A DNA stretch of 64,000 nt from Streptomyces sp. NBC_01298 (lineage in GTDB: Bacteria > Actinomycetota > Actinomycetes > Streptomycetales > Streptomycetaceae): assembly GCF_035978755.1 (NCBI RefSeq), contig NZ_CP108414.1, positions 6,386,001 through 6,450,000 of the forward strand, in the 5' to 3' direction. The translations under genes and the position numbers were made by a program. Shown here piece by piece: positions 25,558-33,895 of the stretch (the first letter of the stretch is position 1; every line of letters begins with the position of its first letter). The notes beneath the pieces are model-generated. The model had not been told where the DNA came from. It worked only from the letters and a program-made list of their open reading frames with translations, and searched no databases.

Positions 25558-27209
25558 CTCCGGTAGCCGAGCACGGTCATCATCCCGGCCTCCGAGTGGT
25601 AGACGTTGTGGCAATGCACCATCCACAGACCGGGATTGTCGGCGTCGAAGTCCACCGTCAGCTTCTCGTTCGGCAGGACCGCCGCCGTGTCCTTGCGGGC
25701 TCCGCCCGGCCGCCCGCCGAGGGCGAAGGTGTGCCCATGCAGGTGGAGCGGATGCCACATCGTTGTGGAATTGTCGAACTCCAGGCGGACCCGTTCCCCC
25801 GCCTTCACCGGATGCCGCTGGTCCGGGGCGTACGGCTTGCCGTCGAAGGCCCAGTCGTACTTCGCCATCCCGCCGGTCAGCTTGATCCGCACCGTGCGGT
25901 CCGGTTCGCGCGCGGCCAGGGCCACCGGCTCCGCGGCCTTCAGGGCGTCCGCCGTCAGGGGCCGCCCGGACAGTTCGGCGGGCCGGGTCGCGGCGGTCGG
26001 CGCCGCCCCCGAACCGGTGCGCAGCACCGCGAGAGCCGACGCCCCGTCACCCTTGCCCTCGGCGAGCGCGGTCAGCGGGAACACCCCGTCGCCCGCCGTC
26101 ACCAGGACGTCGTAGCGCTCGCCCATGCCCAGCAGCAGGGAGCGGGCGGCCGCGTGCTCGACGGGGAAGCCGTCGGTGTGGGTGACCGTGAACTCGTGGC
26201 CGCCCAGGGCGATCCGGAAGGCGGTGTCCCCGCCCGCGTTGATGATCCGGAGCCGGATCCGGTCGCCGGGGCGGGCGGTGAAGACCGAGGGGTCCTCGGG
26301 GGTGCGGCCGTTGACCAGGTAGTGCGGGTACGCGACATCGCCCGGGTCCTTGCCGAGGACCTCGCTGACTCCGCCCATGAGGACCCGGGACGGGCCGCCG
26401 CTGGCGGCGGGCGCGGGCGTGCCCATGGCGTGGGATCCGGAGCCGGCTCCGGAGCCATGTCCTGAGTGGCCGCCGCCGCCCGGGCTCGGATCCATGCCCT
26501 TGCGGAGTTCGCCGAGCACGGCGTCGGGCGTCGAGCCGTCGACCCCGTCGAGCCAGTCGTCGAGCACGACCACCCACTCCTTGTCGTAGGAGAGGGGCTC
26601 CTTCGGGTCCTCGACGATCAGCGGCGCGTACAGGCCGCGGTCCTGCTGGACCCCGGAGTGCGGGTGGAACCAGTACGTCCCGGGGTGCGGGACGGCGAAC
26701 TCGTACGCGAACGAGCCGCCCGGGGCGATGTCCCGCTGGGTCAGCCCCGGTACCCCGTCCATGTCGTTGCGCAGCGCCAGACCGTGCCAGTGCAGCGAGG
26801 TGGCTTCGGGGAGGTTGTTGGCCAGGGTCAGGGCGAGGGTGCCGCCCGCGGTGACCCGTACCTCCTGGCCCGGGAGCCGGTCCCCGTACGCCCAGGAGCG
26901 GACGGTGCGGCCGGCGCCGAGGTCGAGCGGGGTGGCGGTGGCCGTCAGCCGGAACTCGGTGCGCGGCCCGGTGGCCTTGCGGGCGGCCTCGGCGGCCCGG
27001 ACCTCGGCGCCGGCCGGGTCCACGTAGCCGCCGGGGACGGGGGAGGCGGCCCCCTTGCCCGTGGAACCGGCGCCGTGGTCCATGCCGGCCATGCCGGAGC
27101 CCGAACAGGCGGCGAGCAGCCCGGAGCCGGCGAGGGCGGCGCCGGCACCGAGGACGGCGCGCCGGGAGGGAGAGGGGGAAACAGGGGTGCGCGCGGAAGA
27201 AGAGCGCAT
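25554..27209 (-). CDS. Multicopper oxidase, Tat-exported
   Basis: 551 residues. Tat signal with Arg16-Arg17 (SRRAVLG) and a possible lipobox Cys35. Three cupredoxin domains carry all copper motifs: HWHG and HPHSG in domain 1, HPLHLHGH and HCHNVYHSEAGM in domain 3. A His/Met/Gly-rich insert (HSGHGSGAGSGSHAMG) lies in the middle. It resembles CopA/CueO-type copper oxidases. The start at 27209 gives a standard Tat peptide. It lies 90 bp behind a DUF6153 gene. Its TAG stop was preserved when the IS630 element inserted there. Confidence 0.93.
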   Translation of the reverse strand: MRSSSARTPVSPSPSRRAVLGAGAALAGSGLLAACSGSGMAGMDHGAGSTGKGAASPVPGGYVDPAGAEVRAAEAARKATGPRTEFRLTATATPLDLGAGRTVRSWAYGDRLPGQEVRVTAGGTLALTLANNLPEATSLHWHGLALRNDMDGVPGLTQRDIAPGGSFAYEFAVPHPGTYWFHPHSGVQQDRGLYAPLIVEDPKEPLSYDKEWVVVLDDWLDGVDGSTPDAVLGELRKGMDPSPGGGGHSGHGSGAGSGSHAMGTPAPAASGGPSRVLMGGVSEVLGKDPGDVAYPHYLVNGRTPEDPSVFTARPGDRIRLRIINAGGDTAFRIALGGHEFTVTHTDGFPVEHAAARSLLLGMGERYDVLVTAGDGVFPLTALAEGKGDGASALAVLRTGSGAAPTAATRPAELSGRPLTADALKAAEPVALAAREPDRTVRIKLTGGMAKYDWAFDGKPYAPDQRHPVKAGERVRLEFDNSTTMWHPLHLHGHTFALGGRPGGARKDTAAVLPNEKLTVDFDADNPGLWMVHCHNVYHSEAGMMTVLGYRS

Positions 27210-27299
27210 GGCGGAACACCTCGTGATGGTCTGAGGCGGGCAGGTGGGCGCCGTCTGCCGCCGCCCCGCGGGCATGCGGGGGCGACGACGGAGCCCGGC

Positions 27300-27872
27300 C
27301 TATACGCGCAGCACCGTCAGCAGGGTGAGGAGTTCGCGGGGTGGTGGTGGGTCGGGACCGCCGGACCGGCCCGGCGCGCGTGCCGCGCCCCCGAGCGGCG
27401 CGGTACGGCGCGGGCCGGCCAGTCCGGCTCCGAGGACCAGCAGGGTGAGGGCGCCGAGTACGGCGAGACACACGGACATGGGGTCCATGCCGGTGTGCCG
27501 CGGGCCCGGGGCCCCGAAGGTGACGGCGGTGGTGGCCGCGGTGGTGGTGGCCGAGGCCGTCGTGTGCGGCCGGGCAGGCGACGCCGTCGAGGCACTCGAC
27601 GCCGTCGAGGCCGCCATGTCCCGCGCCATGTCCCGCGCCATGTCCGGTGCGGTGTCCCGCCCGGTGTCCGCTCGGCCGCCGTGCGCCGACCCGGACGGCG
27701 TAGGGCCGCCCTGGGGAACGAAACGGACCGACGGCACGTCCTCCATGGCGTGGGCCCGCGTCGGATGGCCCAGCGTGTGCATGCCCGCGATGCCCAGCAG
27801 CAGCGCCGCGAACAGCAGCAGCCGGGGCCACCGGACTGCTGGTCGCCGTGTGCGCGAGGCGGGTCGGGTCAT
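27300..27872 (-). CDS. DUF6153-like membrane protein
   Basis: 190 residues from ATG 27872. Helix 1 is LLLFAALLLGIAGMHTLGHP, with a His and Met on it. A long polar Ala/Thr/Ser region contains tandem DMARDMARDM. Helix 2 (MDPMSVCLAVLGALTLLVLGAGL) follows HTGMDPMSVC, and a Pro-rich tail ends the protein. The placement of GMHTLGHP and GMDPMSVCLAVL is typical of this Streptomyces family. The adjacency to a copper oxidase suggests a role in copper handling; unproven. Confidence 0.75.
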   Translation of the reverse strand: MTRPASRTRRPAVRWPRLLLFAALLLGIAGMHTLGHPTRAHAMEDVPSVRFVPQGGPTPSGSAHGGRADTGRDTAPDMARDMARDMAASTASSASTASPARPHTTASATTTAATTAVTFGAPGPRHTGMDPMSVCLAVLGALTLLVLGAGLAGPRRTAPLGGAARAPGRSGGPDPPPPRELLTLLTVLRV

Positions 27873-27883
27873 GGGCGGAACCC

Positions 27884-27898
27884 TACCCGGGGTGGGTA
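27884..27898. promoter_or_regulatory. Candidate copper-responsive (CsoR-like) operator
   Basis: Inverted repeat TACCC-GGGGT-GGGTA, 12 bp upstream of the DUF6153 start and between it and a divergent gene. G/C-tract inverted repeats ending in TA are typical of CsoR sites. The assignment rests on that and the copper neighbours. Confidence 0.4.
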
Positions 27899-27944
27899 TC
27901 CGATCGAAGGACCGGGCCCGGCCGCGTTTAGGATTAGTCACACT

Positions 27945-28760
27945 ATGTCCATAAAAGGCCCGCCGCTGAGTCAGTCGAATCCGCTGAAACCGCTCAAGCA
28001 CCTGAAGCCCGTGAACTCCCGGAGATCCTGGAAGTCCGTGAACAGCTCCTCCGCCGCGACGGGCCCCTCCCGCACGTCCCGGACCGGCGTCCGCTCCGTG
28101 GCCCTCCTCATCGGACTCGGCGCCGCCGCCTACACCGCGTGGGTCCTCGAAGTCGTCCTCTCCACGGGCCTCAACCCCGTCGAGACGTACGTCAGCGAGC
28201 TCGCGGCCCAGGACCAGCCGCTCGGCGGCCTGTTCCGGGCCACCGACTTCACCGCCGGCCTCCTCGTCCTCCTCGGCGGCCTCCTGGCCCTGCTCCGCCT
28301 CGCCCGCCGCGTCGAACCCCGCCGCCTCTGGTCCGTCGCCGGCTGGTCCGGGATCACCCTCTTCGGCGCCGCCACCGCGGCGGACGCCTGGCTTCCGCTG
28401 AGCTGCACGCCGACCGTGGACCCCGAATGCGCGGCGCGGGAGACCGCCGGGCTGGTCCCCGCCACCCATCAGGCCCACGCCGTCAGCAGCAGCCTCGCCA
28501 TGACCGGAGCGCTCGTCGGGATCGTGGCCCTCACGCTCGCCGCCCGCCGCTACGGGCTCCTCGCCCCGCTCGCGCGGTTCGGGCCCGCGCTCGTCGTGCT
28601 CGAACTGCTCGCCACCGTCTGGACCCTGGTCTCCATCGCCCTGTTCACCGCCGGGCACGGCACCTGGGCGCTCGGCGCCGGGCAGCGGCTCCAGGTGCTG
28701 CTCGTGGCCGTCTGGCTGGGCCTGCTCGCGTACTCCGTCCACCGGGAACGCCGTACGTGA
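27945..28760 (+). CDS. DUF998-family membrane protein
   Basis: 271 residues with about six membrane helices from residue ~48. NPVETYVSELAAQDQPLGGLFRATDF is the family start region, and LSCTPTVDPECAARE a conserved extracellular loop. The start is uncertain: the ATG at 27945 gives a 45-residue basic N-terminus with only a weak ribosome site, and downstream GTGs (e.g. 28036) are possible. It overlaps the following hydrolase gene in a GTGA, so the two are coupled. Confidence 0.8.
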   Translation: MSIKGPPLSQSNPLKPLKHLKPVNSRRSWKSVNSSSAATGPSRTSRTGVRSVALLIGLGAAAYTAWVLEVVLSTGLNPVETYVSELAAQDQPLGGLFRATDFTAGLLVLLGGLLALLRLARRVEPRRLWSVAGWSGITLFGAATAADAWLPLSCTPTVDPECAARETAGLVPATHQAHAVSSSLAMTGALVGIVALTLAARRYGLLAPLARFGPALVVLELLATVWTLVSIALFTAGHGTWALGAGQRLQVLLVAVWLGLLAYSVHRERRT

Positions 28761-29671
28761 GCGGACGCAGGGCCGACCCCGCCCCCGGGAGGTTCGTGCG
28801 GCTCTCCTGTGACGGCGTGCCGCTGCACGTCCTCGTGGAGGGCTCCGGACCGCCGGTCGTCCTCAGCGCCGGGCTGGCCATGGCCTGGTTCGACTGGGAC
28901 CAGGTGGCGGAGCTGCTCGTCGCCGCGGGCCGTACCGTCGTCCGTTTCGACCGGCCCGGGCACGGGCTGAGCGGCCCTGCCGTGCGGCCGCCGAGCGCCG
29001 CGGGGGAGGCGCACCGGATCGCCGGGCTGCTCGACGCGCTGGGGCTCGGCGCCGAGCGGGTCACCGTGGCCGGGCACTCCCTGGCCGGGTTCCACGCCGA
29101 GGCCTTCGCCCGGCTGTACCCCGCGCGCACCGCCGCCCTGGTGCTGCTCGACGGCAGCGTGGAGGAGGGGCCGCCCCGTACGGCCCTGCCGGCCGGGCTG
29201 CGCACCGGCGCCGCCCGGGTGCTCGGCCGGGCCGTGACCGCCGTCGGGCTGCCGGCCGCGCTGGGGCCCTGGGCCCGGCGGACGGCCGTACGGGCATCCC
29301 GCGCGGGCGGCGCGGACCCGGCCCCGCGGGGGCTCGTACGCCGCTGCTACCGGACCGGGCGGGTCTGGCGCGGAGCCCTGCTGGAGAACTCCCGCTACCC
29401 CGACACGGCCGCCGAGGTACGGGCGCTGCGCGCGGAGCTGCCGCTGACCGCGCCCGTCACCGTGCTGGCCGGCCACGACCCCGGCGCGCGCCGCCCGGAC
29501 CTGGCCTGGCTGGCCCGCCAGGCGGCGCTGGCCGACGCGCTGGGCGCCCGGTTCGCGGTCGCGGAGCCGGCCGGGCACCTGGTCATGCTGGACCGCCCGC
29601 ACCAGGTGGCGCGGGCGGTCCAGTACGCGGCGGTCCAGTACGCGGCGGTCCGGGCCGGGGAGACGGACTAG
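28757..29671 (+). CDS. Alpha/beta-fold hydrolase
   Basis: 304 residues from GTG 28757. Canonical features: the oxyanion strand GSGPPVVLSAGLAM, FDRPGHGLS, the nucleophile elbow GHSLAG, the acid region VTVLAGHDPG and the His in EPAGHLVMLDRP. A 15-bp tandem duplication near the end encodes QYAAVQYAAV. It is co-translated with DUF998. The substrate is unknown. Its stop and the facing CBS gene's stop share the tetranucleotide CTAG (29668-29671). Confidence 0.88.
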   Translation: MSGRRADPAPGRFVRLSCDGVPLHVLVEGSGPPVVLSAGLAMAWFDWDQVAELLVAAGRTVVRFDRPGHGLSGPAVRPPSAAGEAHRIAGLLDALGLGAERVTVAGHSLAGFHAEAFARLYPARTAALVLLDGSVEEGPPRTALPAGLRTGAARVLGRAVTAVGLPAALGPWARRTAVRASRAGGADPAPRGLVRRCYRTGRVWRGALLENSRYPDTAAEVRALRAELPLTAPVTVLAGHDPGARRPDLAWLARQAALADALGARFAVAEPAGHLVMLDRPHQVARAVQYAAVQYAAVRAGETD

Positions 29672-30087
29672 CCCCGGGCGTAGACCTTCTCGGCCCAGCC
29701 GGCTATCTGCTCGTCCGACAGGTGCTTGGCCAGGTCGGCCTCGCTGATCATCCCGACCAGCCGCTTGTTGTCGATGACGGGGAGCCGGCGGATCTGATGG
29801 CTCTGCATCTCCTCCAGGACCTCCGAGACGTCCGCGCCCGCGTCGATCCAGCGCGGGGTGCCCTGGGCCATGTCGCCGGCCGTGATCTTCGACGGGTCGT
29901 GGCCCTTGGCCACACAGCCGATGACGATGTCGCGGTCGGTCAGGATGCCGCAGAGGCGTTCGTTGGAGTCGCTGATGGGCAGTGCGCCCACATTGAGGCG
30001 GCTCATCAGCTGAGCGGCCCGGTCCAGGGTCTCGGTGGCGGGGATCCACTGGGCCCCGGGGTGCATGATCTCTCCGGCGGTGGTCAT
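29668..30087 (-). CDS. CBS-domain pair protein
   Basis: 139 residues, consisting of two CBS domains (about 5-62 and 75-128) and little else. Conserved segments are VGALPISDSNERLCGILTDRDIV and IRRLPVIDNKRLVGMISEADLA. Such proteins sense adenosine nucleotides and are often stress-linked in actinomycetes. The ATG at 30087 has a strong GGAGG site. No partner enzyme is adjacent, so the target is unknown. Confidence 0.92.
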   Translation of the reverse strand: MTTAGEIMHPGAQWIPATETLDRAAQLMSRLNVGALPISDSNERLCGILTDRDIVIGCVAKGHDPSKITAGDMAQGTPRWIDAGADVSEVLEEMQSHQIRRLPVIDNKRLVGMISEADLAKHLSDEQIAGWAEKVYARG

Positions 30088-30240
30088 CGCGTAAACCTCC
30101 TGAGCACGCCGTAGCGGCCGGACGCGGGTGCGCCCGCCTCGGCGTCCTCATCCTCATTCGCCCGTTCGGCCCCCGCGACTCCAGACGGGTGAGGGTGGGC
30201 CGTACGGGTGAGCCCGGGGAGGGTGCGGCTCGGCGGTGCG

Positions 30241-30280
30241 GGGGCCCTGCGGGGCCCTGCGGGGCCCTGCGGGGCCCTGC
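30241..30280. repeat. Four exact 10-bp tandem repeats (GGGGCCCTGC)
   Basis: Four identical consecutive copies, with partial copies on both sides. The unit matches the reverse complement of the CAGGGCCCCG repeat at 6861-6890. Confidence 0.95.
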
Positions 30281-30288
30281 GGTGCGGT

Positions 30289-30362
30289 CCCCTACCCGCC
30301 CTTCCACCGTTCCCCGGGCTGCGCCCGGACCCCCTCGGGGCTTCGCGCCTCAAACGTCCGCG
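30289..30362. repeat. Streptomyces-type interspersed intergenic repeat
   Basis: Contains CCTACCCGCCCTTCC, a hairpin CCGGGC-TGC-GCCCGG, and CGCCTCAAACGTCCGCGGGG, all close to the commonly seen streptomycete intergenic repeat as I recall it. Likely a transcription end or non-functional repeat. Confidence 0.6.
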
Positions 30363-30405
30363 GGGCCGGAGTCGCCCGGTGGGCACCATCCGGCCCCGCC
30401 GACGG

Positions 30406-31122
30406 TCAGCCCGTTGTCGGGGGCTGCGAGCCGCGTTGTTTCAGCATGTCCGCCATCAGCTGGAGCTCCGACTGCTGGGCCTCGACCATGCCCTGGGCCA
30501 GTGCCCGTTCGGTCGGGTTGACGCACTGGGCGGCGCATCCCTCGGCCATGGCGACGCCGCCCCTGTGGTGGTCGGTCATCAGGCGCAGGTAGAGCACCTC
30601 GGCGTCCCGGCCGTCGGCGGAGCCGAGCCGCGCCAGCTCCTCCTTGGTGGCCATGCCGGGCATCAGCGCGCCGGGCTTGGTGACGGCCCCGCCCATGGCG
30701 TGGCCCGCCATGCCGTCGTGCCCGGAGCCGCCGGAGCCGTCCGTGCCCATCCAGGACATCGGCGGCTCGTCGGCCACGACCTTCGGCAGGCCCCACATGT
30801 CCAGCCAGCCCAGCAGCATGCCGCGCTGGTTGGCCTGGGTGTTGGCGATGTCGTAGGCGAGGACCCGTACCGGCTCGTCCTTCGTGCGGTCGCGCACGAT
30901 GAAGGACATCTCCACCGCCTGCTGGTGGTGCACCGCCATGTCCCGGGCGAAGCCCGCGTCGGCGGAGTAGAGGCCCGGCGTACGGGAGGACGCGGGAGCG
31001 GAATCCGCGCCCCCCGCGGTGGCGACCGTGGCCCCCACCGCGAAGAGCAGCGCCAGGCCCACGGCCGAGCCCGCGACCCAGTACGTACGGGTCACGGAGC
31101 CCTTGCCGGCCGTACGGGTCAC
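30406..31122 (-). CDS. DUF305 protein
   Basis: 238 residues from GTG 31122, which overlaps the DUF3105 stop in a GTGA. An N-terminal membrane anchor (~12-35) is followed by an extracellular DUF305 ferritin-like helical domain. The paired His motifs FARDMAVHHQQAVEMS and MTDHHRGGVAMAE are the conserved metal-binding signatures. A Met/His/Gly stretch (GHDGMAGHAMGG) lies between them. Family members are linked with copper or other metals. Co-translated with DUF3105. Confidence 0.9.
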   Translation of the reverse strand: MTRTAGKGSVTRTYWVAGSAVGLALLFAVGATVATAGGADSAPASSRTPGLYSADAGFARDMAVHHQQAVEMSFIVRDRTKDEPVRVLAYDIANTQANQRGMLLGWLDMWGLPKVVADEPPMSWMGTDGSGGSGHDGMAGHAMGGAVTKPGALMPGMATKEELARLGSADGRDAEVLYLRLMTDHHRGGVAMAEGCAAQCVNPTERALAQGMVEAQQSELQLMADMLKQRGSQPPTTG

Positions 31123-31772
31123 TTGTCGGCCAGCCCGTTCGTGCAGGCCGCGCCCGGCTCGGGGGTCTGCGGGCCCGTCACGTACTTGGTGAGGAACGCC
31201 GCCACGCGGGCGTCGTCCGCCTTGTCCACGGTCAGCTGCTTGCCCCAGGCGCTGAGCATGATCGTGCCGGCCTGCTCCTTGACGGGGCTCATCAGCGTGT
31301 ACGGGCGCTTGGACACCGTGGCGGCGAGCTTCTCGACGTCGGCCGGGGCGGCCTTCTCGTTGTAGGTCACCCACACGGCGCCGTGCTCCAGCGAGTGCAC
31401 GGCGTTGATCTCGGGAATCGGGTTCTTGTAGACGTCGCCGTCGCAGTTCATCCAGCGGGGGTTGTGGTCCCCGCCGACCGGCGGGGTCATCTCGTACTTC
31501 ACCGGGGTCTCGACGTGCTTGCGGCCGAGCTTCTTGGCGTCCCAGCTCTGCTCGCCGGCGACCGGCGCCTTGAGGGCGGCCTCCTCGGCCTCCTTCTTGT
31601 TCTGCTGGTCGATCATCACCCAGGCGCCGAAGCCGATGAGCCCGGTGACGATGGCGGCCGACGCGGTGATCGCGATGGCCTTGTTGCGCCGGTCGCGCGA
31701 CTGGTCGGCGCGGCGCATCTCGGCTATCCGCGCCTGGCGGGAGCTGTTGGTTTCGGAGTTCCTGCTGGCCAT
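31119..31772 (-). CDS. DUF3105 protein
   Basis: 217 residues. A charged cytoplasmic start (QARIAEMRRADQSRDRRNK), a membrane helix (~33-55), then the DUF3105 domain with PPVGGDHNPRWMNCDGDVYKNPI and NAVHSLEHGAVWVTY, whose His and Cys residues look metal-binding. The ATG at 31772 (AGGA upstream) was preferred to an earlier frame extension. DUF3105 and DUF305 genes are a common actinobacterial pair. Confidence 0.9.
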   Translation of the reverse strand: MASRNSETNSSRQARIAEMRRADQSRDRRNKAIAITASAAIVTGLIGFGAWVMIDQQNKKEAEEAALKAPVAGEQSWDAKKLGRKHVETPVKYEMTPPVGGDHNPRWMNCDGDVYKNPIPEINAVHSLEHGAVWVTYNEKAAPADVEKLAATVSKRPYTLMSPVKEQAGTIMLSAWGKQLTVDKADDARVAAFLTKYVTGPQTPEPGAACTNGLADK

Positions 31773-31878
31773 GGCCCTGAATCCTTTTGCTGAGGGGGGT
31801 GGAGTGGGGAGAACGCGCTGCCTGGACGCGTGCTGCCGGAGGAGCACGCGCCGCCCGGGTACCGCCGAACCGGACCGG

Positions 31879-32280
31879 TCAGGTCCGCAGCACCTGGAGG
31901 GCGTACAGGTCGGGGCCGCGCGCGAGCGCCGAAGGGGGCCGGATCCCCTGCGCCGGCGCGAGGTGCGCGGCGGGCGCGGGCGCCCCGCCGGCCACCGGGA
32001 CCGCGGGCGGCGCCGGGGGCAGGAGCCCGGGCAGGACGTGCGAGAGCGGGGAGCAGCCGGGCCGGTCGTACGGCGCTACGCAGACGGCGCGGTGCGCGCC
32101 GGCGGTGTGGGCGGCGTGCCCGGCGCGCGGACCCGGGCCGGCGGCGGCCGGATCCCCGGCGCCGGCCGCCCGGCACAGGAACGCCGTGCCGGCCAGCACC
32201 CCGAAGGCCATCAGGAGGGCGGCACGCCGGAGCAGCGGACGTCTCCGACGTCCTCGCTCGTCCCGCGCATGGCCCCCCAT
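31879..32280 (-). CDS. Small secreted or membrane protein, possibly part of the DUF3105 operon
   Basis: 133 residues. RRAALLMAFGVLAGTAFLCRA is a signal or anchor helix. A His/Cys stretch (HAAHTAGAHRAVC), a central CSP and a Pro-rich region follow, and the end is DLYALQVLRT. I recall similar small proteins with a LQVLRT-like end in Streptomyces, but have no function. It lies ~105 bp upstream of DUF3105 on the same strand. Coding is plausible, not certain. Confidence 0.5.
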   Translation of the reverse strand: MGGHARDERGRRRRPLLRRAALLMAFGVLAGTAFLCRAAGAGDPAAAGPGPRAGHAAHTAGAHRAVCVAPYDRPGCSPLSHVLPGLLPPAPPAVPVAGGAPAPAAHLAPAQGIRPPSALARGPDLYALQVLRT

Positions 32281-32452
32281 GGGCGCCGATGGTAATGCTC
32301 ATGACCGGCCCAAGGTCAGTGCGGGGGTGCCACCGGCTTACCGGGGTGCGTAATCTGGCGGAAACCACCGCTGGCGATACTGGGGCGGCCCGACTGTGCC
32401 CACGCCCTCGCGGCAGTGGTGCACAGGCCGCCTGAACTGCGAGGATGAAGCC

Positions 32453-33814
32453 ATGGACAAGCAGCAGGAATTCGTCCTCCGGACGCTCGAGGAGCGCGAC
32501 ATCCGCTTCGTGCGCCTGTGGTTCACCGACGTACTGGGCTTCCTGAAGTCCGTCGCGGTCGCGCCGGCGGAGCTGGAACAGGCCTTTGACGAGGGCATCG
32601 GGTTCGACGGCTCGGCGATCGAGGGGTTCGCGCGGGTCTACGAGTCCGACATGATCGCCAAGCCGGACCCGAGCACCTTCCAGATACTGCCGTGGCGCGC
32701 GGAGGCCCCCGGAACGGCGCGGATGTTCTGCGACATCCTGATGCCGGACGGCTCGCCCTCCTACGCGGACCCGCGGTACGTCCTCAAGCGCATCCTGAAC
32801 AAGACCTCCGACCTGGGCTTCACCTTCTACACCCACCCGGAGATCGAGTTCTTCCTGCTGAAGGACAAGCCGCTGGACGGCACCCGCCCCACCCCGGCGG
32901 ACAACTCGGGCTATTTCGACCACACCCCGCAGAACGTCGGCATGGACTTCCGCCGCCAGGCGATCACGATGCTCGAATCCATGGGCATCTCGGTCGAGTT
33001 CAGCCACCACGAGGGCGCCCCCGGCCAGCAGGAGATCGACCTGCGCTACGCCGACGCCCTCTCGACGGCCGACAACATCATGACCTTCCGCCTGGTCATG
33101 AAGCAGGTCGCCCTGGAACAGGGCGTCCAGGCCACCTTCATGCCGAAGCCCTTCTCGGAGTACCCCGGTTCGGGCATGCACACCCACCTCTCCCTCTTCG
33201 AGGGCGACCGCAACGCCTTCTACGAGTCGGGCGCCGAGTACCAGCTCTCCAAGGTCGGCCGCTCCTTCATCGCGGGCCTGCTCAAGCACGCCGCCGAAAC
33301 GGCCGCGGTCACCAACCAGTGGGTGAACTCCTACAAGCGCATCTGGGGCGGCTCCTCGCGCACCGCCGGCTCCGGCGGCGAGGCCCCCTCGTACATCTGC
33401 TGGGGCCACAACAACCGTTCGGCCCTGATCCGGGTCCCGATGTACAAGCCGGGCAAGACGGGCTCCTCCCGCGTGGAGGTCCGCTCGATCGACTCGGGCG
33501 CCAACCCGTACCTGACGTACGCCGTCCTGTTGGCCGCGGGCCTCAAGGGCATCGAGGAGGGCTACGAACTCCCGGCCGGCGCCGACGACGACGTCTGGGC
33601 CCTCTCCGACGCCGAACGCCGCGCGATGGGCATCGAACCCCTCCCGCAGAACCTCGGCGAGGCCATCGCCCTGATGGAACGCAGCGAACTGGTCGCCGAA
33701 ACCCTCGGCGAGCACGTCTTCGACTTCTTCCTGCGCAACAAGAAGCAGGAGTGGGAGGAGTACCGCAGCGAGGTCACGGCCTTCGAGCTCCGCAAGATGA
33801 TGCCGGTCCTGTAG
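32453..33814 (+). CDS. glnA2: Glutamine-synthetase-like enzyme, GlnA2
   Basis: 453 residues with the full type I fold: DGSAIEGF, HPEIEFFLL, SHHEGAPGQQEID (His185-His186-Glu187), GSGMHTHLSLF and the late RVEVRSIDSG. The position of the tyrosine adenylylated in GlnA-beta (NLY) is Trp382 (DDDVWALSD), so GlnE cannot modify this one that way. From memory, the S. coelicolor counterpart (GlnA2) has been reported to glutamylate polyamines rather than make glutamine. The ATG is at 32453. A bidirectional terminator follows. Confidence 0.92.
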   Translation: MDKQQEFVLRTLEERDIRFVRLWFTDVLGFLKSVAVAPAELEQAFDEGIGFDGSAIEGFARVYESDMIAKPDPSTFQILPWRAEAPGTARMFCDILMPDGSPSYADPRYVLKRILNKTSDLGFTFYTHPEIEFFLLKDKPLDGTRPTPADNSGYFDHTPQNVGMDFRRQAITMLESMGISVEFSHHEGAPGQQEIDLRYADALSTADNIMTFRLVMKQVALEQGVQATFMPKPFSEYPGSGMHTHLSLFEGDRNAFYESGAEYQLSKVGRSFIAGLLKHAAETAAVTNQWVNSYKRIWGGSSRTAGSGGEAPSYICWGHNNRSALIRVPMYKPGKTGSSRVEVRSIDSGANPYLTYAVLLAAGLKGIEEGYELPAGADDDVWALSDAERRAMGIEPLPQNLGEAIALMERSELVAETLGEHVFDFFLRNKKQEWEEYRSEVTAFELRKMMPVL

Positions 33815-33838
33815 GGCCAGGACAGCAGGGCGCATACG

Positions 33839-33880
33839 CGTACGGCCGGCCCCCTCGGTCTTGAGGGGGCCGGCCGTACG
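33839..33880. terminator. Bidirectional hairpin terminator, 18-bp stem
   Basis: A perfect 18-bp stem (CGTACGGCCGGCCCCCTC with its complement) around a GGTCTT loop, between the convergent glnA2 and TM2 genes. Confidence 0.92.
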
Positions 33881-33895
33881 GCGTTACCGGGCACG

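Larger units (their letters stand above)
30088..30405. other. 318-bp intergenic region with repeats
   Basis: No gene was seen. It holds four 10-bp repeats (30241-30280) and, at about 30289-30362, a sequence resembling the interspersed intergenic repeat common in Streptomyces genomes (cccgcccttcc... then a CCGGGC/GCCCGG hairpin, then cgcctcaaacgt). It lies between the CBS gene start and the DUF305 gene end. Confidence 0.6.

Noticed and set aside
29668..29671. Stop overlap CTAG between hydrolase and CBS genes as something special
   Set aside because: Common for tightly packed convergent genes; no sign of special regulation.
30241..30280. GGGGCCCTGC repeats considered as a CRISPR or riboswitch
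   Set aside because: Contiguous 10-bp repeats without spacers and without a conserved aptamer pattern.
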